A DNA stretch of 64,000 nucleotides from positions 124,001 to 188,000 of the forward strand of contig NZ_PSSW01000007.1 of NCBI RefSeq assembly GCF_002933295.1. The letters are read 5' to 3'. A program made the position numbers and the translations under genes. The notes under the pieces are model-generated. The model did not search any database, was not told the origin of the DNA, and was given only the letters and a program-made list of their open reading frames with translations. Each line of letters begins with the position of its first letter. Positions within the stretch are counted from its first letter, which is position 1. This document shows positions 34,811-44,115 of this stretch, piece after piece. The stretch is from Marinobacter flavimaris. Lineage in GTDB: Bacteria > Pseudomonadota > Gammaproteobacteria > Pseudomonadales > Oleiphilaceae.

Positions 34811-36958
34811 TTAGCCAAAGAACTTTTTGCCAGTCTTGGCCATTTCACGCAGCTTCTCGGTCGGGTGATAAAGAGGACCAAGGTCTGCAAACTTGTCTGC
34901 CAGTTCGACGAACTTGTCTACACCCATATCGTCGATATAGCGCAGGGCACCACCACGGAATGGCGGGAAGCCGATACCGAAAATCAGGCCCATATCAGCA
35001 TCTGCCGGATCTTCGACAATGCCGTCTTCCAGGCAGCGAACGGTTTCCAGGCACAAAGGCAGCATCATACGGGCGATAATGTCTTCGTCACTGAAATCGT
35101 TCTTACCCTGAACAACCGGCTCGAGCAGCTTGTAGGTCTCTTCATCGACAACCTTCTTCTGCTTGCCCTTGCGGTCCAGTTCATACTTGTAGAAGCCCTT
35201 GTCGTTCTTCTGTCCGTAACGGTTGTTATCGAACATCACGTCAATGGCTGTTGTACCTTCGTGCTTCATGCGATCCGGGAAGCCGTCTGCCATCACTTCA
35301 CCGGCGTGCTTGCCGGTATCCATGCCGACAACGTCCAGCAGATACGCAGGGCCCATGGGCCAGCCGAACTTTTCCATGACCTTGTCAACGTGCTGGAAGT
35401 CAGCACCGTCACGTACCAGGCCGATAAAGCCGCCGAAGTACGGGAACAGAACGCGGTTTACCAGGAACCCCGGGCAATCGTTAACAACGATCGGAGTCTT
35501 GCCCATGGCCTTGGCATAGGCCACCGTGGTCGCGATGGCGCGATCACTGGTCTTCTCGCCACGGATTACCTCAACCAGCGGCATCATGTGCACCGGGTTG
35601 AAGAAGTGCATGCCGCAGAAGTTTTCCGGACGCTTCAGGTTCTTGGCCAGCAGGTCGATAGAAATCGTCGAGGTGTTGGAGGTCAGGATGGCATCCTCGC
35701 GAACCGCATCTTCGGTTTCACGCAGAACCGCATCTTTCACCTTCGGGTTCTCTACAACGGCTTCAACAACCAGATCGACATTTTTGAAGTCACCATAGTT
35801 CAGGGTCGGCGTGATGCTGTTGAGCACGTCGGCCATCTGATCCGGCTTCATCTTGCCTTTTTCAACACGCTTGGCCAGAAGCTTCTTGGCTTCCTTCAGA
35901 CCCAGGGCGATACCGTCCTGGTTGATGTCCTTCATGATGATGGGCGTGCCCTTCAGAGCAGACTGGAATGCAACGCCACCACCCATGATACCGGCGCCGA
36001 GAACAGCAGCCAGGTTCACGTCATTGGCTTCTTTCTCCCAGGCCTTGGCCTTTTTCTTCAATTCCTGATCGTTCAGGAACAGGCCAACCAGGCAGGCCGC
36101 GACATTGGTCTTGGCCATCTTGGCGAAGCCTTTGGCTTCAACTTCGATTGCCTTGTCACGAGTCATACCGGCATGCTTCTGCATGACCTTGATGGCCTCG
36201 ACAGGAGCCGGGTAGTTCTTGCCAGCCTTGCCGGCAACAAACGCCTTGGAAATCTCGAATGCCATCATGCTTTCCATGGCATTGAGCTTGATCTTGCCCT
36301 TCTTCTCTTCGCGACGGGCTTCGTGGTCCAGCTTGCCTTCGTTGCACTGGTTAATAATGGCAACAGCAGCATCGACCAGCTTGTCGGACTCGAGCACGGC
36401 ATCGACAGCGCCGACTTTCAGAGCGACATCAGCACGGTTCTCGGTACCACCGCTGATCCACTCGACGGCATTGTCCACGCCAACCAGACGGGACAGACGC
36501 ACGGTACCGCCAAAGCCCGGGAAGATGCCAAGCTTCACTTCCGGAAGACCAACCTTGGCCTTCTTGTCCATCACGCGGTAGTCGGTTGCAAGACACATTT
36601 CGAAACCGCCACCCAGCGCCATACCGTTGATCGCGGTAACGGTGGGGAACGGCAGATCTTCAACAGCGTTGAAGACTTCGTTGGCCTTGAGGTTGTTGGC
36701 TACCAGATCCTCTTCCGAGCCTGCAAAAAGCTCGGTGAATTCGGTAATGTCGGCACCAACAATGAAGCTGTCCTTGGAGCTGGTGACTACCAGACCCTTC
36801 AGGTTCTTCTGCGCTTTCAGTGCGTCAGTCGCGGCGCGGAGCTCTTCAATAGTAAGACGGTTGAACTTGTTTACTGACTCGCCCTGCAAGTCGAAGTTCA
36901 ACTGAGCGATCCCGCCTTCGATCTCTTTAACCGTGATGGCTTTACCTTCGTAAATCAT
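34811..36958 (-). CDS. fadB: Fatty acid oxidation complex alpha subunit (enoyl-CoA hydratase / 3-hydroxyacyl-CoA dehydrogenase)
   Basis: A 715-residue multifunctional protein. The N-terminal crotonase domain has the oxyanion/catalytic segments [18 protein letters not shown] and [20 protein letters not shown] linker helix is followed by the NAD-binding domain ([17 protein letters not shown]) with the catalytic His in [16 protein letters not shown], and C-terminal 3HCDH domains. The ATG at 36958 sits 8 bases after GGAG; the TTG one codon upstream is a poorer start. A PsrA-like box lies 117-136 bases upstream. Confidence 0.97.
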   Translation of the reverse strand: MIYEGKAITVKEIEGGIAQLNFDLQGESVNKFNRLTIEELRAATDALKAQKNLKGLVVTSSKDSFIVGADITEFTELFAGSEEDLVANNLKANEVFNAVEDLPFPTVTAINGMALGGGFEMCLATDYRVMDKKAKVGLPEVKLGIFPGFGGTVRLSRLVGVDNAVEWISGGTENRADVALKVGAVDAVLESDKLVDAAVAIINQCNEGKLDHEARREEKKGKIKLNAMESMMAFEISKAFVAGKAGKNYPAPVEAIKVMQKHAGMTRDKAIEVEAKGFAKMAKTNVAACLVGLFLNDQELKKKAKAWEKEANDVNLAAVLGAGIMGGGVAFQSALKGTPIIMKDINQDGIALGLKEAKKLLAKRVEKGKMKPDQMADVLNSITPTLNYGDFKNVDLVVEAVVENPKVKDAVLRETEDAVREDAILTSNTSTISIDLLAKNLKRPENFCGMHFFNPVHMMPLVEVIRGEKTSDRAIATTVAYAKAMGKTPIVVNDCPGFLVNRVLFPYFGGFIGLVRDGADFQHVDKVMEKFGWPMGPAYLLDVVGMDTGKHAGEVMADGFPDRMKHEGTTAIDVMFDNNRYGQKNDKGFYKYELDRKGKQKKVVDEETYKLLEPVVQGKNDFSDEDIIARMMLPLCLETVRCLEDGIVEDPADADMGLIFGIGFPPFRGGALRYIDDMGVDKFVELADKFADLGPLYHPTEKLREMAKTGKKFFG

Positions 36959-37394
36959 CAACTGATCTCCAGTCTGTGTTTGGAACTGCTTCCAACCGGG
37001 CGGTACTTTTGATTTACCGGCGCGGCTGTTTGTGCAGCGAGATTTCGGTCACTGCCCGATCATCCGATCCAAAAATTCATACAGTCGTTTGAATCGTGAG
37101 GGCACACGATGAAAAAAAACGGCGCATTTGTCAATTTGTTTCTTTCTGGAGGGCTGCAAAAGTCCCCGAAATACCGGGGGCAACCGAAGAAAATTGGAGC
37201 GGAATTGTTATGTTTCAGTGAACTGGAAGCCACTGCTCAGAAAAAACCGGAACTTCGTCACGCAAATTTCAAAGTTATTTACATTTACGGGCTACACCGC
37301 CGCCAAAACTGCTTGATTGGCTGACGGAGTTACTTTACCTTCGATCTACGACTTTGGTCCACAATAATAAAACCGCATTACGGAGACCCATCCG
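36959..37394. other. 436-base divergent region between fadB and the secreted unknown protein
   Basis: No convincing gene. It contains the PsrA-like palindrome (37075-37094) and an A/T-rich stretch before 37395. A short open frame at 37109-37324 has composition unlike the neighbours and no recognisable features. Confidence 0.6.
37075..37094. promoter_or_regulatory. Candidate PsrA-type operator in front of fadBA
   Basis: The element is the inverted repeat ATTCA-N10-TGAAT. On the minus strand it reads CAAAC-GACT-GTATG, one mismatch from the described PsrA pattern (G/C)AAAC-N2-4-GTTTG(C). PsrA is a TetR-type repressor of fadBA in pseudomonads that releases DNA on binding long-chain acyl ligands. 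The site call is by eye. Confidence 0.5.
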
Positions 37395-38213
37395 ATGAAA
37401 GACGCAAACCTGCGGATACGTTCCCTTGTAGCCGCACTGATTCTCCTTGCACTCACGTCCATGGGTGCCCGCGCTCAGGACAGTGCCGACGGATTTCTCT
37501 CCGATCTTCACAATTTCCGGGTCAGCAACTACATGGCTCTGGACGCCTACTACCGTTTCAGCGGAACCGGTGATACCGGCACTTTGAACGAGATTGTGCA
37601 GGGCATCAACTCGGCCAACGATTCCATGAACTCCATCGCGGGCAGCGATTCAGGCGTACTGTCAGCCGAGGAAGTTGAGGGGCTGAACCAGGAATTCGAC
37701 AAGTTCAAGAACCTGATGCGGGACAACATCAACGATGTGCGCAACCAGGGCTACCCCGATTTGCGGCTGGTCTCAGACATGGCCAACCAGGCACTCACGA
37801 TGAACGAGAAGGCCACCGAGCTATACAAGGTGGCCCAGGAAAGCTCACAGACCGAGACCAACCCAAGGGTAGAAGCCGCCCGTTCGGCGGCCGTAAAAAT
37901 GGCCCAGATGATGGCGAAATACTCGGTCAGGACAAACTCTTCTGTCGCCCAGACCTTCCAGGGCTCCTCAACCGAGACCCCGCTGGATGAACAGGCCCGG
38001 GAGCTGGACCAGTTGCTGGCATCCGTAATACAGGGCGAGGGAACACCGGAGCTCAAGGACGCGCTTAACGACATTTCCGCCAAATGGCAGTTTATCCGTG
38101 GCTCCTACATTAACTACAACGAAAACAACGTGGGCTTTGTAATCGATCGCTATTCCAAGGGTATCCTCAAAGGACTTGCGACAACCATTGAGCTGCTCAA
38201 GGGCAACGCCTGA
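37395..38213 (+). CDS. Secreted/periplasmic helical protein of unknown function
   Basis: A 272-residue protein with a cleavable signal peptide (basic start, LVAALILLALTSMG, cleavage after ARA-Q near residue 27). The mature part is nearly all helix-forming, with spaced hydrophobic positions and many Asn/Gln/Asp. Repeated helical hairpins (about 45-65, 80-110, 125-150, 160-190, 205-265) recall four-helix-bundle sensor domains such as the PilJ-type, but no membrane anchor or signalling domain follows. No cysteines were seen. GGAG lies upstream of the ATG. It is divergent from fadB and followed by the universal stress protein gene. I do not recognise the family with certainty. Confidence 0.7.
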   Translation: MKDANLRIRSLVAALILLALTSMGARAQDSADGFLSDLHNFRVSNYMALDAYYRFSGTGDTGTLNEIVQGINSANDSMNSIAGSDSGVLSAEEVEGLNQEFDKFKNLMRDNINDVRNQGYPDLRLVSDMANQALTMNEKATELYKVAQESSQTETNPRVEAARSAAVKMAQMMAKYSVRTNSSVAQTFQGSSTETPLDEQARELDQLLASVIQGEGTPELKDALNDISAKWQFIRGSYINYNENNVGFVIDRYSKGILKGLATTIELLKGNA

Positions 38214-38365
38214 CCGCCCTGCTCTTTCTGGCAGGCCTAATTGCCTGCCAGAAAAGCACTTTTCCGCCTCTGTTTTTGATACCCGTCAGTTTCCCGCTAC
38301 ACTTTCCCGACCCGATTTAAGGTACTATCCTCAGAATAATATCCCGTGTGCGAAGGAGCGATACG

Positions 38366-38797
38366 ATGTCTGCCTATAAAAAGATGCTTGTTGCGATTGA
38401 CCTGACAGAAGAAGCCCCACAGGTACTGGACAAGGCAAAGGCCATAAGCGAAGCCCATGGTGCGGAGCTGATGCTGGTTCATGTGGTTGAGCCTGTCGGC
38501 TATGCCTATGGTGGCGATATTCCGATGGATCTGACCGAGCTACAGGACCAACTCGACAAAGCAGCTCGCGAGCAATTGGGAACCTACGGCGACAAATACG
38601 GTGTGGCCAAAAACAACCAGGTGGTGACAGTCGGGCGCCCCGAGTCCGAAATCCACAGGCTTGCGAAGGAACAGGAAGTAGACCTTGTGATCGTTGGCAG
38701 TCATGGCCGGAAGGGTTTTCAGCTTTTGCTGGGCTCCACCGCAAACGGGGTTCTGCATGGAACCGAATGCGATGTTCTGGCCGTTCGCATTCACTAA
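38366..38797 (+). CDS. Universal stress protein (UspA family)
   Basis: A 143-residue single-domain USP. It has the N-terminal strand YKKMLVAIDLTEEAPQVLDKA and the ATP-binding loop G-2x-G-9x-G-S/T seen in VGSHGRKGFQLLLGSTANGVL near the C-terminus, so it is probably of the nucleotide-binding class. The ATG at 38366 has AAGGAG seven bases upstream; the GTG six codons before it has none. A monocistronic unit ending near the convergent terminator at 38814. Confidence 0.93.
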   Translation: MSAYKKMLVAIDLTEEAPQVLDKAKAISEAHGAELMLVHVVEPVGYAYGGDIPMDLTELQDQLDKAAREQLGTYGDKYGVAKNNQVVTVGRPESEIHRLAKEQEVDLVIVGSHGRKGFQLLLGSTANGVLHGTECDVLAVRIH

Positions 38798-38813
38798 GGC
38801 TTGACCAACAAAA

Positions 38814-38838
38814 AGGCCCGGGGTGTGGACCCGGGCCT
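38814..38838 (-). terminator. Terminator of the uup operon
   Basis: Minus strand: AGGCCCGGG, a 7-base loop and CCCGGGCCT, followed by TTTTT. It lies 20 bases after the stop of the cysteine-cluster protein and may also serve the convergent usp gene. Confidence 0.88.
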
Positions 38839-38858
38839 GCTGAGAACGAAAGCCGCGA

Positions 38859-39527
38859 TCAGCCCCCTTCCCCCTCCATTTTCGCCTCAAGTTTGCGAAG
38901 CTGACTTTCCAGCGAGAAACTGACACTCGAGGCCATCGAGAAGAAGTTCAGTAGTGCCTTCAGATTGCTGTCACCCTTGCAGACTGAGTGTATTCTCTGC
39001 CACAGGGCCTGATTCACCAGTTGTAGCCTCTGATTCCTCTCCACCAGCCCCTTCAATTCCCAGTCTGGGGTCTGATGATTCCGTTTCGCGAAGTATTGCT
39101 GCAACAGGTAATGGGAAACGCTGCGCATAATGAATTCATCGGTGTTTGCAAACGGCAGGTGATGAACCGCCATGGGCTTGAGCTCTGACAGAACCGGGCA
39201 CCCGCTGGTCGCCATTTTCAGCCCGAGCAACGATCGAAGTGCCTCCTCAAGCGCCGTCTGCTTCTCATAGCTTCGACGATCATCGGTTACCTTCACTTCC
39301 ACCTTCTGGTAGGCATCCTCATCCCGAAAGGCCTCCACAACCGGCAATATCTCGGTTGCCGCGGGACAGTGGGAGGATTCGGAAACCTTCAAAGGACAGT
39401 TGCTACACTGGCAATGTTCCAGCTGTGTCCAGGACGGAAGTTTTCCGGAAGGCCGGGACGGCTTGTCCGTTACTTTAAACTCAACCCTACGGCCGTCCTG
39501 AAATCTGAAATCGTAATGTACATTCAT
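38859..39527 (-). CDS. Uncharacterised protein with N-terminal cysteine cluster, coupled to uup
   Basis: A 222-residue cytosolic protein of unknown function. After a short beta-rich start (NVHYDFRFQDGRRVEFKV) comes a compact cysteine set, HCQCSNCPL...SHCPA (Cys 39, 41, 44 and 54), that could bind a metal or Fe-S cluster; one more Cys lies near 107 (ATSGCPVLSELKP). The C-terminal half is helical, ending in a probable coiled segment (SVSFSLESQLRKLEAKM). The ATG at 39527 overlaps the uup stop as ATGA, implying translational coupling. There is no signal peptide or membrane helix. Similar hypotheticals occur in marine gammaproteobacteria, to my knowledge without assigned function. Confidence 0.75.
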   Translation of the reverse strand: MNVHYDFRFQDGRRVEFKVTDKPSRPSGKLPSWTQLEHCQCSNCPLKVSESSHCPAATEILPVVEAFRDEDAYQKVEVKVTDDRRSYEKQTALEEALRSLLGLKMATSGCPVLSELKPMAVHHLPFANTDEFIMRSVSHYLLQQYFAKRNHQTPDWELKGLVERNQRLQLVNQALWQRIHSVCKGDSNLKALLNFFSMASSVSFSLESQLRKLEAKMEGEGG

Positions 39528-41476
39528 TGATTTGCCTGTTCTTCCAGCTCCATCCACCGCTCAATGACCTGCTCCAAACGGTTTTCCTTTTCCGTCAATG
39601 CTTCCAGAGTGGCCGAGACTTCATCCGGTGGGCCTGAATAAAAATCAGCCTGGGAAATTTTTTCCTGCAGGCCGGCGACTTCCTGCTCAAGCTCCTCGAT
39701 CTGCCCTGGTAACTGCTCCAGCTCGAGCTTGAGCTTGTAACTCAGTTTCACGGGCTTGCCCTTTTCAGGTTCTGCCCGCGGTTTTGCGTTCTCTGCCGGT
39801 TTCTTTGATACGACCTTTTCGGTGCTACCGGATGTCTTGCCGTTTTTATCCTGCTTGTCCGGCCGGTTACCCGTGGCTTCTGAGGGGAAGCAGCCGCCCT
39901 GCCGACGCCAGTCCGTGTAACCGCCAACGTACTCACGCACTTTGCCCGAACCGTCCAGGAAAACCGTTTCGGTGATCACATTATCGAGAAACTCACGGTC
40001 GTGACTGATCACGATCACTGTGCCGGCAAATTCCGCCAGCTGTTCTTCCAGCAATTCCAGTGTTTCAACGTCCAGATCATTCGTCGGTTCGTCGAGCACC
40101 AGGATATTCGCGGGCTTGCTGAAGAGCTTGGCCAGAAGCAACCGGGCCCGTTCGCCACCAGAAAAAACACTGACCGGAGATCTGGCTCGCTCCGGGGTAA
40201 ACAGGAACTCCTGCAAATAGCCGAGAACGTGTTTGCTCTGGCCATTGATGTCGATGAACTCCCGACCCTCGGACAGGTTATCCAGTGCGTTCCGTGTCAG
40301 ATCCAGCTCGCCTCGCAGCTGGTCGAAGTAAGCAACCTGCAGATTGGTTCCCAGACGAACAGAACCCTCGGTTGGTTCCAGGTCTCCCAATAAAAGCCGA
40401 ACAAGGGTGGTCTTGCCCGTGCCGTTCTCGCCAACGAGCCCGATCTTGTCCCCGCGAAGGATGGTAAGATTCATATCTCTTATTACCGGGGTGCCATCCG
40501 GATAGGCAAAGCCCGCGTCCCTGGTTTCAACCACCAGCTTGCCAGACCGCGCCGCGTCCTCCACTGCAAAGCTGGCGGTTCCGCCCCGCACACGACGCTG
40601 CCTGTGCTCCTCACGCATGGCCTTCAGGGCACGAACACGCCCCATATTACGAGTCCTGCGAGCCTTGATGCCCTGCCGAATCCAGGCCTCTTCCTGCTTG
40701 AGGCGCTTGTCAAACAGCGCGTTCTGCCGTTCTTCTTCCTCCAGCGCTTTTTCCTTAAGGTCCAGGTAGCGGTCGTAGGTGGCAGCGAAGCTCACCAGCT
40801 TCCCGCGGTCCAGCTCTACAATCCTGGTCGCCATCCGCCGGATAAACGCCCGATCATGGCTGACAAACAACATGGCGCCGCGAAATTGGCCAAGGGCCTC
40901 CTCCAGCCAGGCGATTGCCGGAACATCCAGGTGGTTCGTGGGCTCGTCCAGCAACAGTATGTCCGGATCGGCAACCAGCGCCTTGGCCAGCAAAACCCGG
41001 CGCTGCCAACCGCCGGACAGAGTATTCAGCGTCTGGTCCGGATCAACGCCGTACTGACCGAGAATGGTGGTGACTTTCTGGTCAAGGCGCCATCCGTCCA
41101 GAGCCTCCAGGCGCTCCTGAACCTTCATCAGCCGGTCGAGACTCGCCTCATCGGCCTGCTGGGACAGCTGATGAAATTCAGCGAGCAACTGGCCCGTTTC
41201 CGGAAAGGCACCGGCGACAACTTCATAGGCGGTACGGGTATCTTCCGAGGGCAGGTTCTGCGGAAGCACCGCCAGCACGGCCCCGTCATCGAGACGAACA
41301 ACGCCACCGTCGGGTATCACTTCCCCACTGACAATCTTGAGCAGGGTCGATTTTCCCTCGCCGTTTCGTCCCAGCAAACACACGCGCTCGCCGGCATCGA
41401 TAACCAATGAGGCCTGATCCAGCAGCGGGTGCATTCCATAAGCCAGGGAAACTGAGTCCAGCGTTAACAGTGGCAC
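39524..41476 (-). CDS. uup: ABC-F ATPase Uup
   Basis: A 650-residue soluble ABC-F protein with two ATPase domains. Walker A motifs are GRNGEGKST (~36-44) and GENGTGKTT (~350); signatures are LSGGWQRR and FSGGERARL; Walker B is LLLDEPTNHLD and LVLDEPTNDLD. A basic inter-domain linker (KARRTRNMGRVRALKAMREEH) is the P-site tRNA interaction motif. A C-terminal coiled coil after a Lys/Pro-rich spacer (~565-645) distinguishes Uup from EttA. Uup acts on ribosomes and is linked to precise transposon excision and DNA-structure binding. It follows the MOSC gene by 8 bases. Confidence 0.93.
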   Translation of the reverse strand: MPLLTLDSVSLAYGMHPLLDQASLVIDAGERVCLLGRNGEGKSTLLKIVSGEVIPDGGVVRLDDGAVLAVLPQNLPSEDTRTAYEVVAGAFPETGQLLAEFHQLSQQADEASLDRLMKVQERLEALDGWRLDQKVTTILGQYGVDPDQTLNTLSGGWQRRVLLAKALVADPDILLLDEPTNHLDVPAIAWLEEALGQFRGAMLFVSHDRAFIRRMATRIVELDRGKLVSFAATYDRYLDLKEKALEEEERQNALFDKRLKQEEAWIRQGIKARRTRNMGRVRALKAMREEHRQRRVRGGTASFAVEDAARSGKLVVETRDAGFAYPDGTPVIRDMNLTILRGDKIGLVGENGTGKTTLVRLLLGDLEPTEGSVRLGTNLQVAYFDQLRGELDLTRNALDNLSEGREFIDINGQSKHVLGYLQEFLFTPERARSPVSVFSGGERARLLLAKLFSKPANILVLDEPTNDLDVETLELLEEQLAEFAGTVIVISHDREFLDNVITETVFLDGSGKVREYVGGYTDWRRQGGCFPSEATGNRPDKQDKNGKTSGSTEKVVSKKPAENAKPRAEPEKGKPVKLSYKLKLELEQLPGQIEELEQEVAGLQEKISQADFYSGPPDEVSATLEALTEKENRLEQVIERWMELEEQANQ

Positions 41477-41484
41477 GTTTGGTT

Positions 41485-42279
41485 CTACTCCGATTGGTTG
41501 GCAGTAACGGGATCACCCACCCGAATAATGCCCGGTGATTCATGAATGGCGTTCTGGCCGAAGATGACGCCCTCCTGGGTTCTGCGATAGCCGGAGAGCG
41601 TCCTCAGGGGCTGCAGGGCAGCATCCTTCTGGCCCGTGGAAGGATCCACGGTGGTCATTACACAGCGCGAACAGGGCTTTACGATGCTGAGATGGTTGTC
41701 GCCAACGCTCAGGCTCTGCCACATATCTTCATCCCAGGCCCCTGCCCCCTCAACCACAATGTTGGGGCGGAATCTGCGCATCTCCACGGGCGCCTCAAGC
41801 CGGGTATTCAGCTCTGCCAGGGAGGCGGTATTGGTCACCAGAAAGGGGAACCCGTCGGCGAAACCCACCCGGCGGTAGTCGTTGACCCGGCCTGCATCAA
41901 CGCGGCGAAAAGAGCTGTCCGGCATAAAAACCAGGCGAACAGGCTTACCGCAGAAACGGCTCAGGGCAGCATTCGCCTCGGGCAACCCCGCCAGGGCCTT
42001 GACCCAGTCTCTCCAGACCAGAACCCGAACCTCTTCATCTGAGACACTCAGGACAAACTCGCCCTCATCGGGAATGCTGATCGCGACCCGGTCACCTTCC
42101 AGACGGGTTCCGACACGGGCAAGTTCCGGGTGCTCCCTCTGGGTAACAAACCGGCGGTCGTCATCCACGATCATCCATCGACGATCCCCAACCGGCCCGA
42201 AATCATCGGTATTAAAACTGGTCACTTCAATTCCAGACAGGGATTTGACGGGGTACACGAACAGCGAATGGACCTTCAT
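41485..42279 (-). CDS. MOSC-domain protein (YcbX/MARC-like)
   Basis: A 264-residue protein. The N-terminal MOSC_N beta-barrel is MKVHSLFVYPVKSLSGIEV...GDRRWMIVDDDRRFVTQRE. The C-terminal MOSC domain has MRRFRPNIVVEG and the molybdenum-ligating Cys in VKPCSRCVMTTVDP. Proteins of this type bind Mo cofactor and reduce N-hydroxylated compounds. E. coli YcbX carries a C-terminal 2Fe-2S domain that is absent here, so electrons must come from a separate partner. First gene of MOSC-uup-unknown. Confidence 0.9.
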   Translation of the reverse strand: MKVHSLFVYPVKSLSGIEVTSFNTDDFGPVGDRRWMIVDDDRRFVTQREHPELARVGTRLEGDRVAISIPDEGEFVLSVSDEEVRVLVWRDWVKALAGLPEANAALSRFCGKPVRLVFMPDSSFRRVDAGRVNDYRRVGFADGFPFLVTNTASLAELNTRLEAPVEMRRFRPNIVVEGAGAWDEDMWQSLSVGDNHLSIVKPCSRCVMTTVDPSTGQKDAALQPLRTLSGYRRTQEGVIFGQNAIHESPGIIRVGDPVTANQSE

Positions 42280-42374
42280 GGCGGGCAGCCTCCCAAAGAA
42301 TCAGGATACGCAACAGGCTGCTGAGTATACCTGACCACACACCCTGGCGCCGAGTTTGGAGATGCCCGAAAACG

Positions 42375-42406
42375 AAAAAACCCGGACCTTTTCAGGACCG
42401 GGTTTT
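42375..42406 (-). terminator. Terminator after tRNA-Gly
   Basis: Minus strand: AAAACCCGG...CCGGGTTTT arms, with inner pairs CCT/AGG around a 4-base loop, ending in TTTTTT. It starts 8 bases after the tRNA. Confidence 0.85.
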
Positions 42407-42413
42407 CTGAATC

Positions 42414-42489
42414 TGGAGCGGGAAACGAGATTCGAACTCGCGACCCCAACCTTGGCAAGGTTGTGCTCTACCAACTGAGCTATTCCCGC
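42414..42489 (-). tRNA. tRNA-Gly (GCC anticodon)
   Basis: A 76-nt cloverleaf on the minus strand. The acceptor arm GCGGGAA pairs with TTCCCGC; there is a D-arm AGCTCAGTTGGTAGAGC, an anticodon loop with GCC between CAACCTT and AAGGTTG, a T-loop GTTCGAATC, and an encoded CCA end. A terminator follows. Confidence 0.97.
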
Positions 42490-42547
42490 AATGCTGTTCG
42501 GCTGTTGCCGACGACGGAGGCGTATTCTACGGATCCCGACGGAACCG

Positions 42548-43264
42548 TCAACCACTTTTTTTAAGGTTTTTTCCTGCCAGTGTCCGGTTATCACATTTCA
42601 GGAATCCGGAACTGTGCAGCCACTCCTGATCCGGATAGTACTTGAACACCAATTGCCCCCCCTTAAGGTTGTCGACAACACGCTTGATGATCTGGTTATC
42701 AACGGCCGGGCACCCGTGACTACGCCCGATGCGGCCGTATTTACTGACCCAATCATCATTCACGTAATCCGCCCCATGTATAACGATGGCGCGCTGCCGG
42801 GCAAGATCGTTGATCCCGGGCTCGAGACCATCCAGCCTGAGCGAATAGCCGTGCTTGCCGTAATAGGATTCCCGGGCCTGGAAAAGCCCGATACTGGACT
42901 GGTAACTACCTTCCACGTTGGAGAAAGCGGTCGATTTGAAATTCCCGGAATTTTTGCCGTGAGCAACCAGGTCCCGAAGCAACAGCTCGCCCTTCTCCAG
43001 ATCGAAAATCCATAGCCTTTCCTGACTGGACGGCAACGAGAAATCAATCACCGCAAGCCGCTCGGGCATCTGAACACCACTGGAGACAGCGCAGCGAGAG
43101 GCGCTGATTGCGGTCCTGAGGACCTTTGTATCGAGCTTTGGAGCGGCGGCACTCAGGCGACCGAAAAGGTCGTCGTCCAGAGAGGCGCCAACCGATGAGA
43201 GTGGTAGCCACGCCCAAAAAGCCAGTAGCAAGCCTGCGGGTAAAAGCCGCCGCGTCTTTTTCAT
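42548..43264 (-). CDS. Exported L,D-transpeptidase-fold protein
   Basis: A 238-residue protein with a signal peptide (MKKTRRLLPAGLLLAFWAWL, cut near SVGA-S) and an L,D-transpeptidase catalytic family fold. Catalytic His and Cys are in IGRSHGCPAVD (His183, Cys185), with the upstream His in IVIHGADYV (163) and the GLFQARESYYGKHGYSLRL strand. This branch is common in gammaproteobacteria and is distinct from classical YkuD enzymes of known function; crosslinking or lipoprotein attachment activity is unproven. The start at 43264 gives a proper signal peptide; the longer frame does not. It is encoded upstream of tRNA-Gly on the same strand. Confidence 0.87.
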   Translation of the reverse strand: MKKTRRLLPAGLLLAFWAWLPLSSVGASLDDDLFGRLSAAAPKLDTKVLRTAISASRCAVSSGVQMPERLAVIDFSLPSSQERLWIFDLEKGELLLRDLVAHGKNSGNFKSTAFSNVEGSYQSSIGLFQARESYYGKHGYSLRLDGLEPGINDLARQRAIVIHGADYVNDDWVSKYGRIGRSHGCPAVDNQIIKRVVDNLKGGQLVFKYYPDQEWLHSSGFLKCDNRTLAGKNLKKSG

Positions 43265-43409
43265 TCCAGATCCCCGGTAAAATGATTGCAAGCCAAAGAA
43301 GGATCGCTATCCCGTGCAATCTCAGTGTTGCGCAGTTTATCAGGGAAAAGTGCCAACCCCGTCCGAATGTACGTTTTCTATACAAAACTTTAAGGAAAGA
43401 GCGATTGCG

Positions 43410-44012
43410 CTACTGGCCGAAACGGCGACCACCGGCCAGGTACTCCCTCTCTTCCGCCGTTGAGGTTCTGCCGAGTGCCTTGTTGCGGTGAGGGAATCGT
43501 CCGTACTTTTGAATGATCGCCCGGTGATCCTTTGCGGATTGCAGAAAGCTACCCATGAAATCGGAAAGGATTCCTTCCGTTGATCGCGCCAGTTGCTCGT
43601 AGCATTCCACGGACATGTCCTGGTCGTCCTTGAGTTCCGAATGCTGGAGCGGCATGTAGAGAAACGCTCTGTGCACGGGCGGTAGCATCGTATCCTGCCC
43701 TTTCTGCATCGCTTGCCGGCATAGCTTGCGCGCCTGGCGATCCTGATCAAACGCCATGGCACCGCCGCGGAAGATATTCCGCGAAAACTGGTCAAGCAGA
43801 ATGATCTCGGCAAGTATACCGCCGGCCTCACTCCGCCAATGGTCCAATCCCTGCTCGGAAGCAAACAACACCATTGAAAGGAAGCGACGGCGTATCTCCT
43901 GGTCAAACCTGCGGTCCGATCGAAACCACTTGTTCCGGTGGTCGCTGTCTGGCAGCCCATGTTCGTCAAGTTCGCCAAACCAGAAATCCAGAATCTCTTT
44001 CCAATCGAACAT
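43410..44012 (-). CDS. DUF924 family protein
   Basis: A 200-residue all-helical cytosolic protein. Landmarks are ILDFWFGEL at the N-terminus, WFRSDRRFDQEIRRRF, ILLDQFSRNIFRGGAMAFDQD and RAFLYMPLQHSE, all typical of DUF924, a TPR-like fold of unknown function. PHRNKALGRTSTAEEREYL is the conserved ending. It is a single gene, with 145 bases between it and the L,D-transpeptidase gene downstream. Confidence 0.9.
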   Translation of the reverse strand: MFDWKEILDFWFGELDEHGLPDSDHRNKWFRSDRRFDQEIRRRFLSMVLFASEQGLDHWRSEAGGILAEIILLDQFSRNIFRGGAMAFDQDRQARKLCRQAMQKGQDTMLPPVHRAFLYMPLQHSELKDDQDMSVECYEQLARSTEGILSDFMGSFLQSAKDHRAIIQKYGRFPHRNKALGRTSTAEEREYLAGGRRFGQ

Positions 44013-44115
44013 TCACCGTCACCCTGTTACTTTAGATGGTACCGGCCCTCTCTCATGAGGCCGGCTTTCCCGACTTACGACAGGCCCTAACAAATTGACT
44101 ACTTCAGGAGCGGCA

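Noticed and set aside
37109..37324. Short plus-strand open frame in the fadB upstream region
   Set aside because: No clear ribosome-binding site, odd composition and no recognisable similarity; it lies within a regulatory region.
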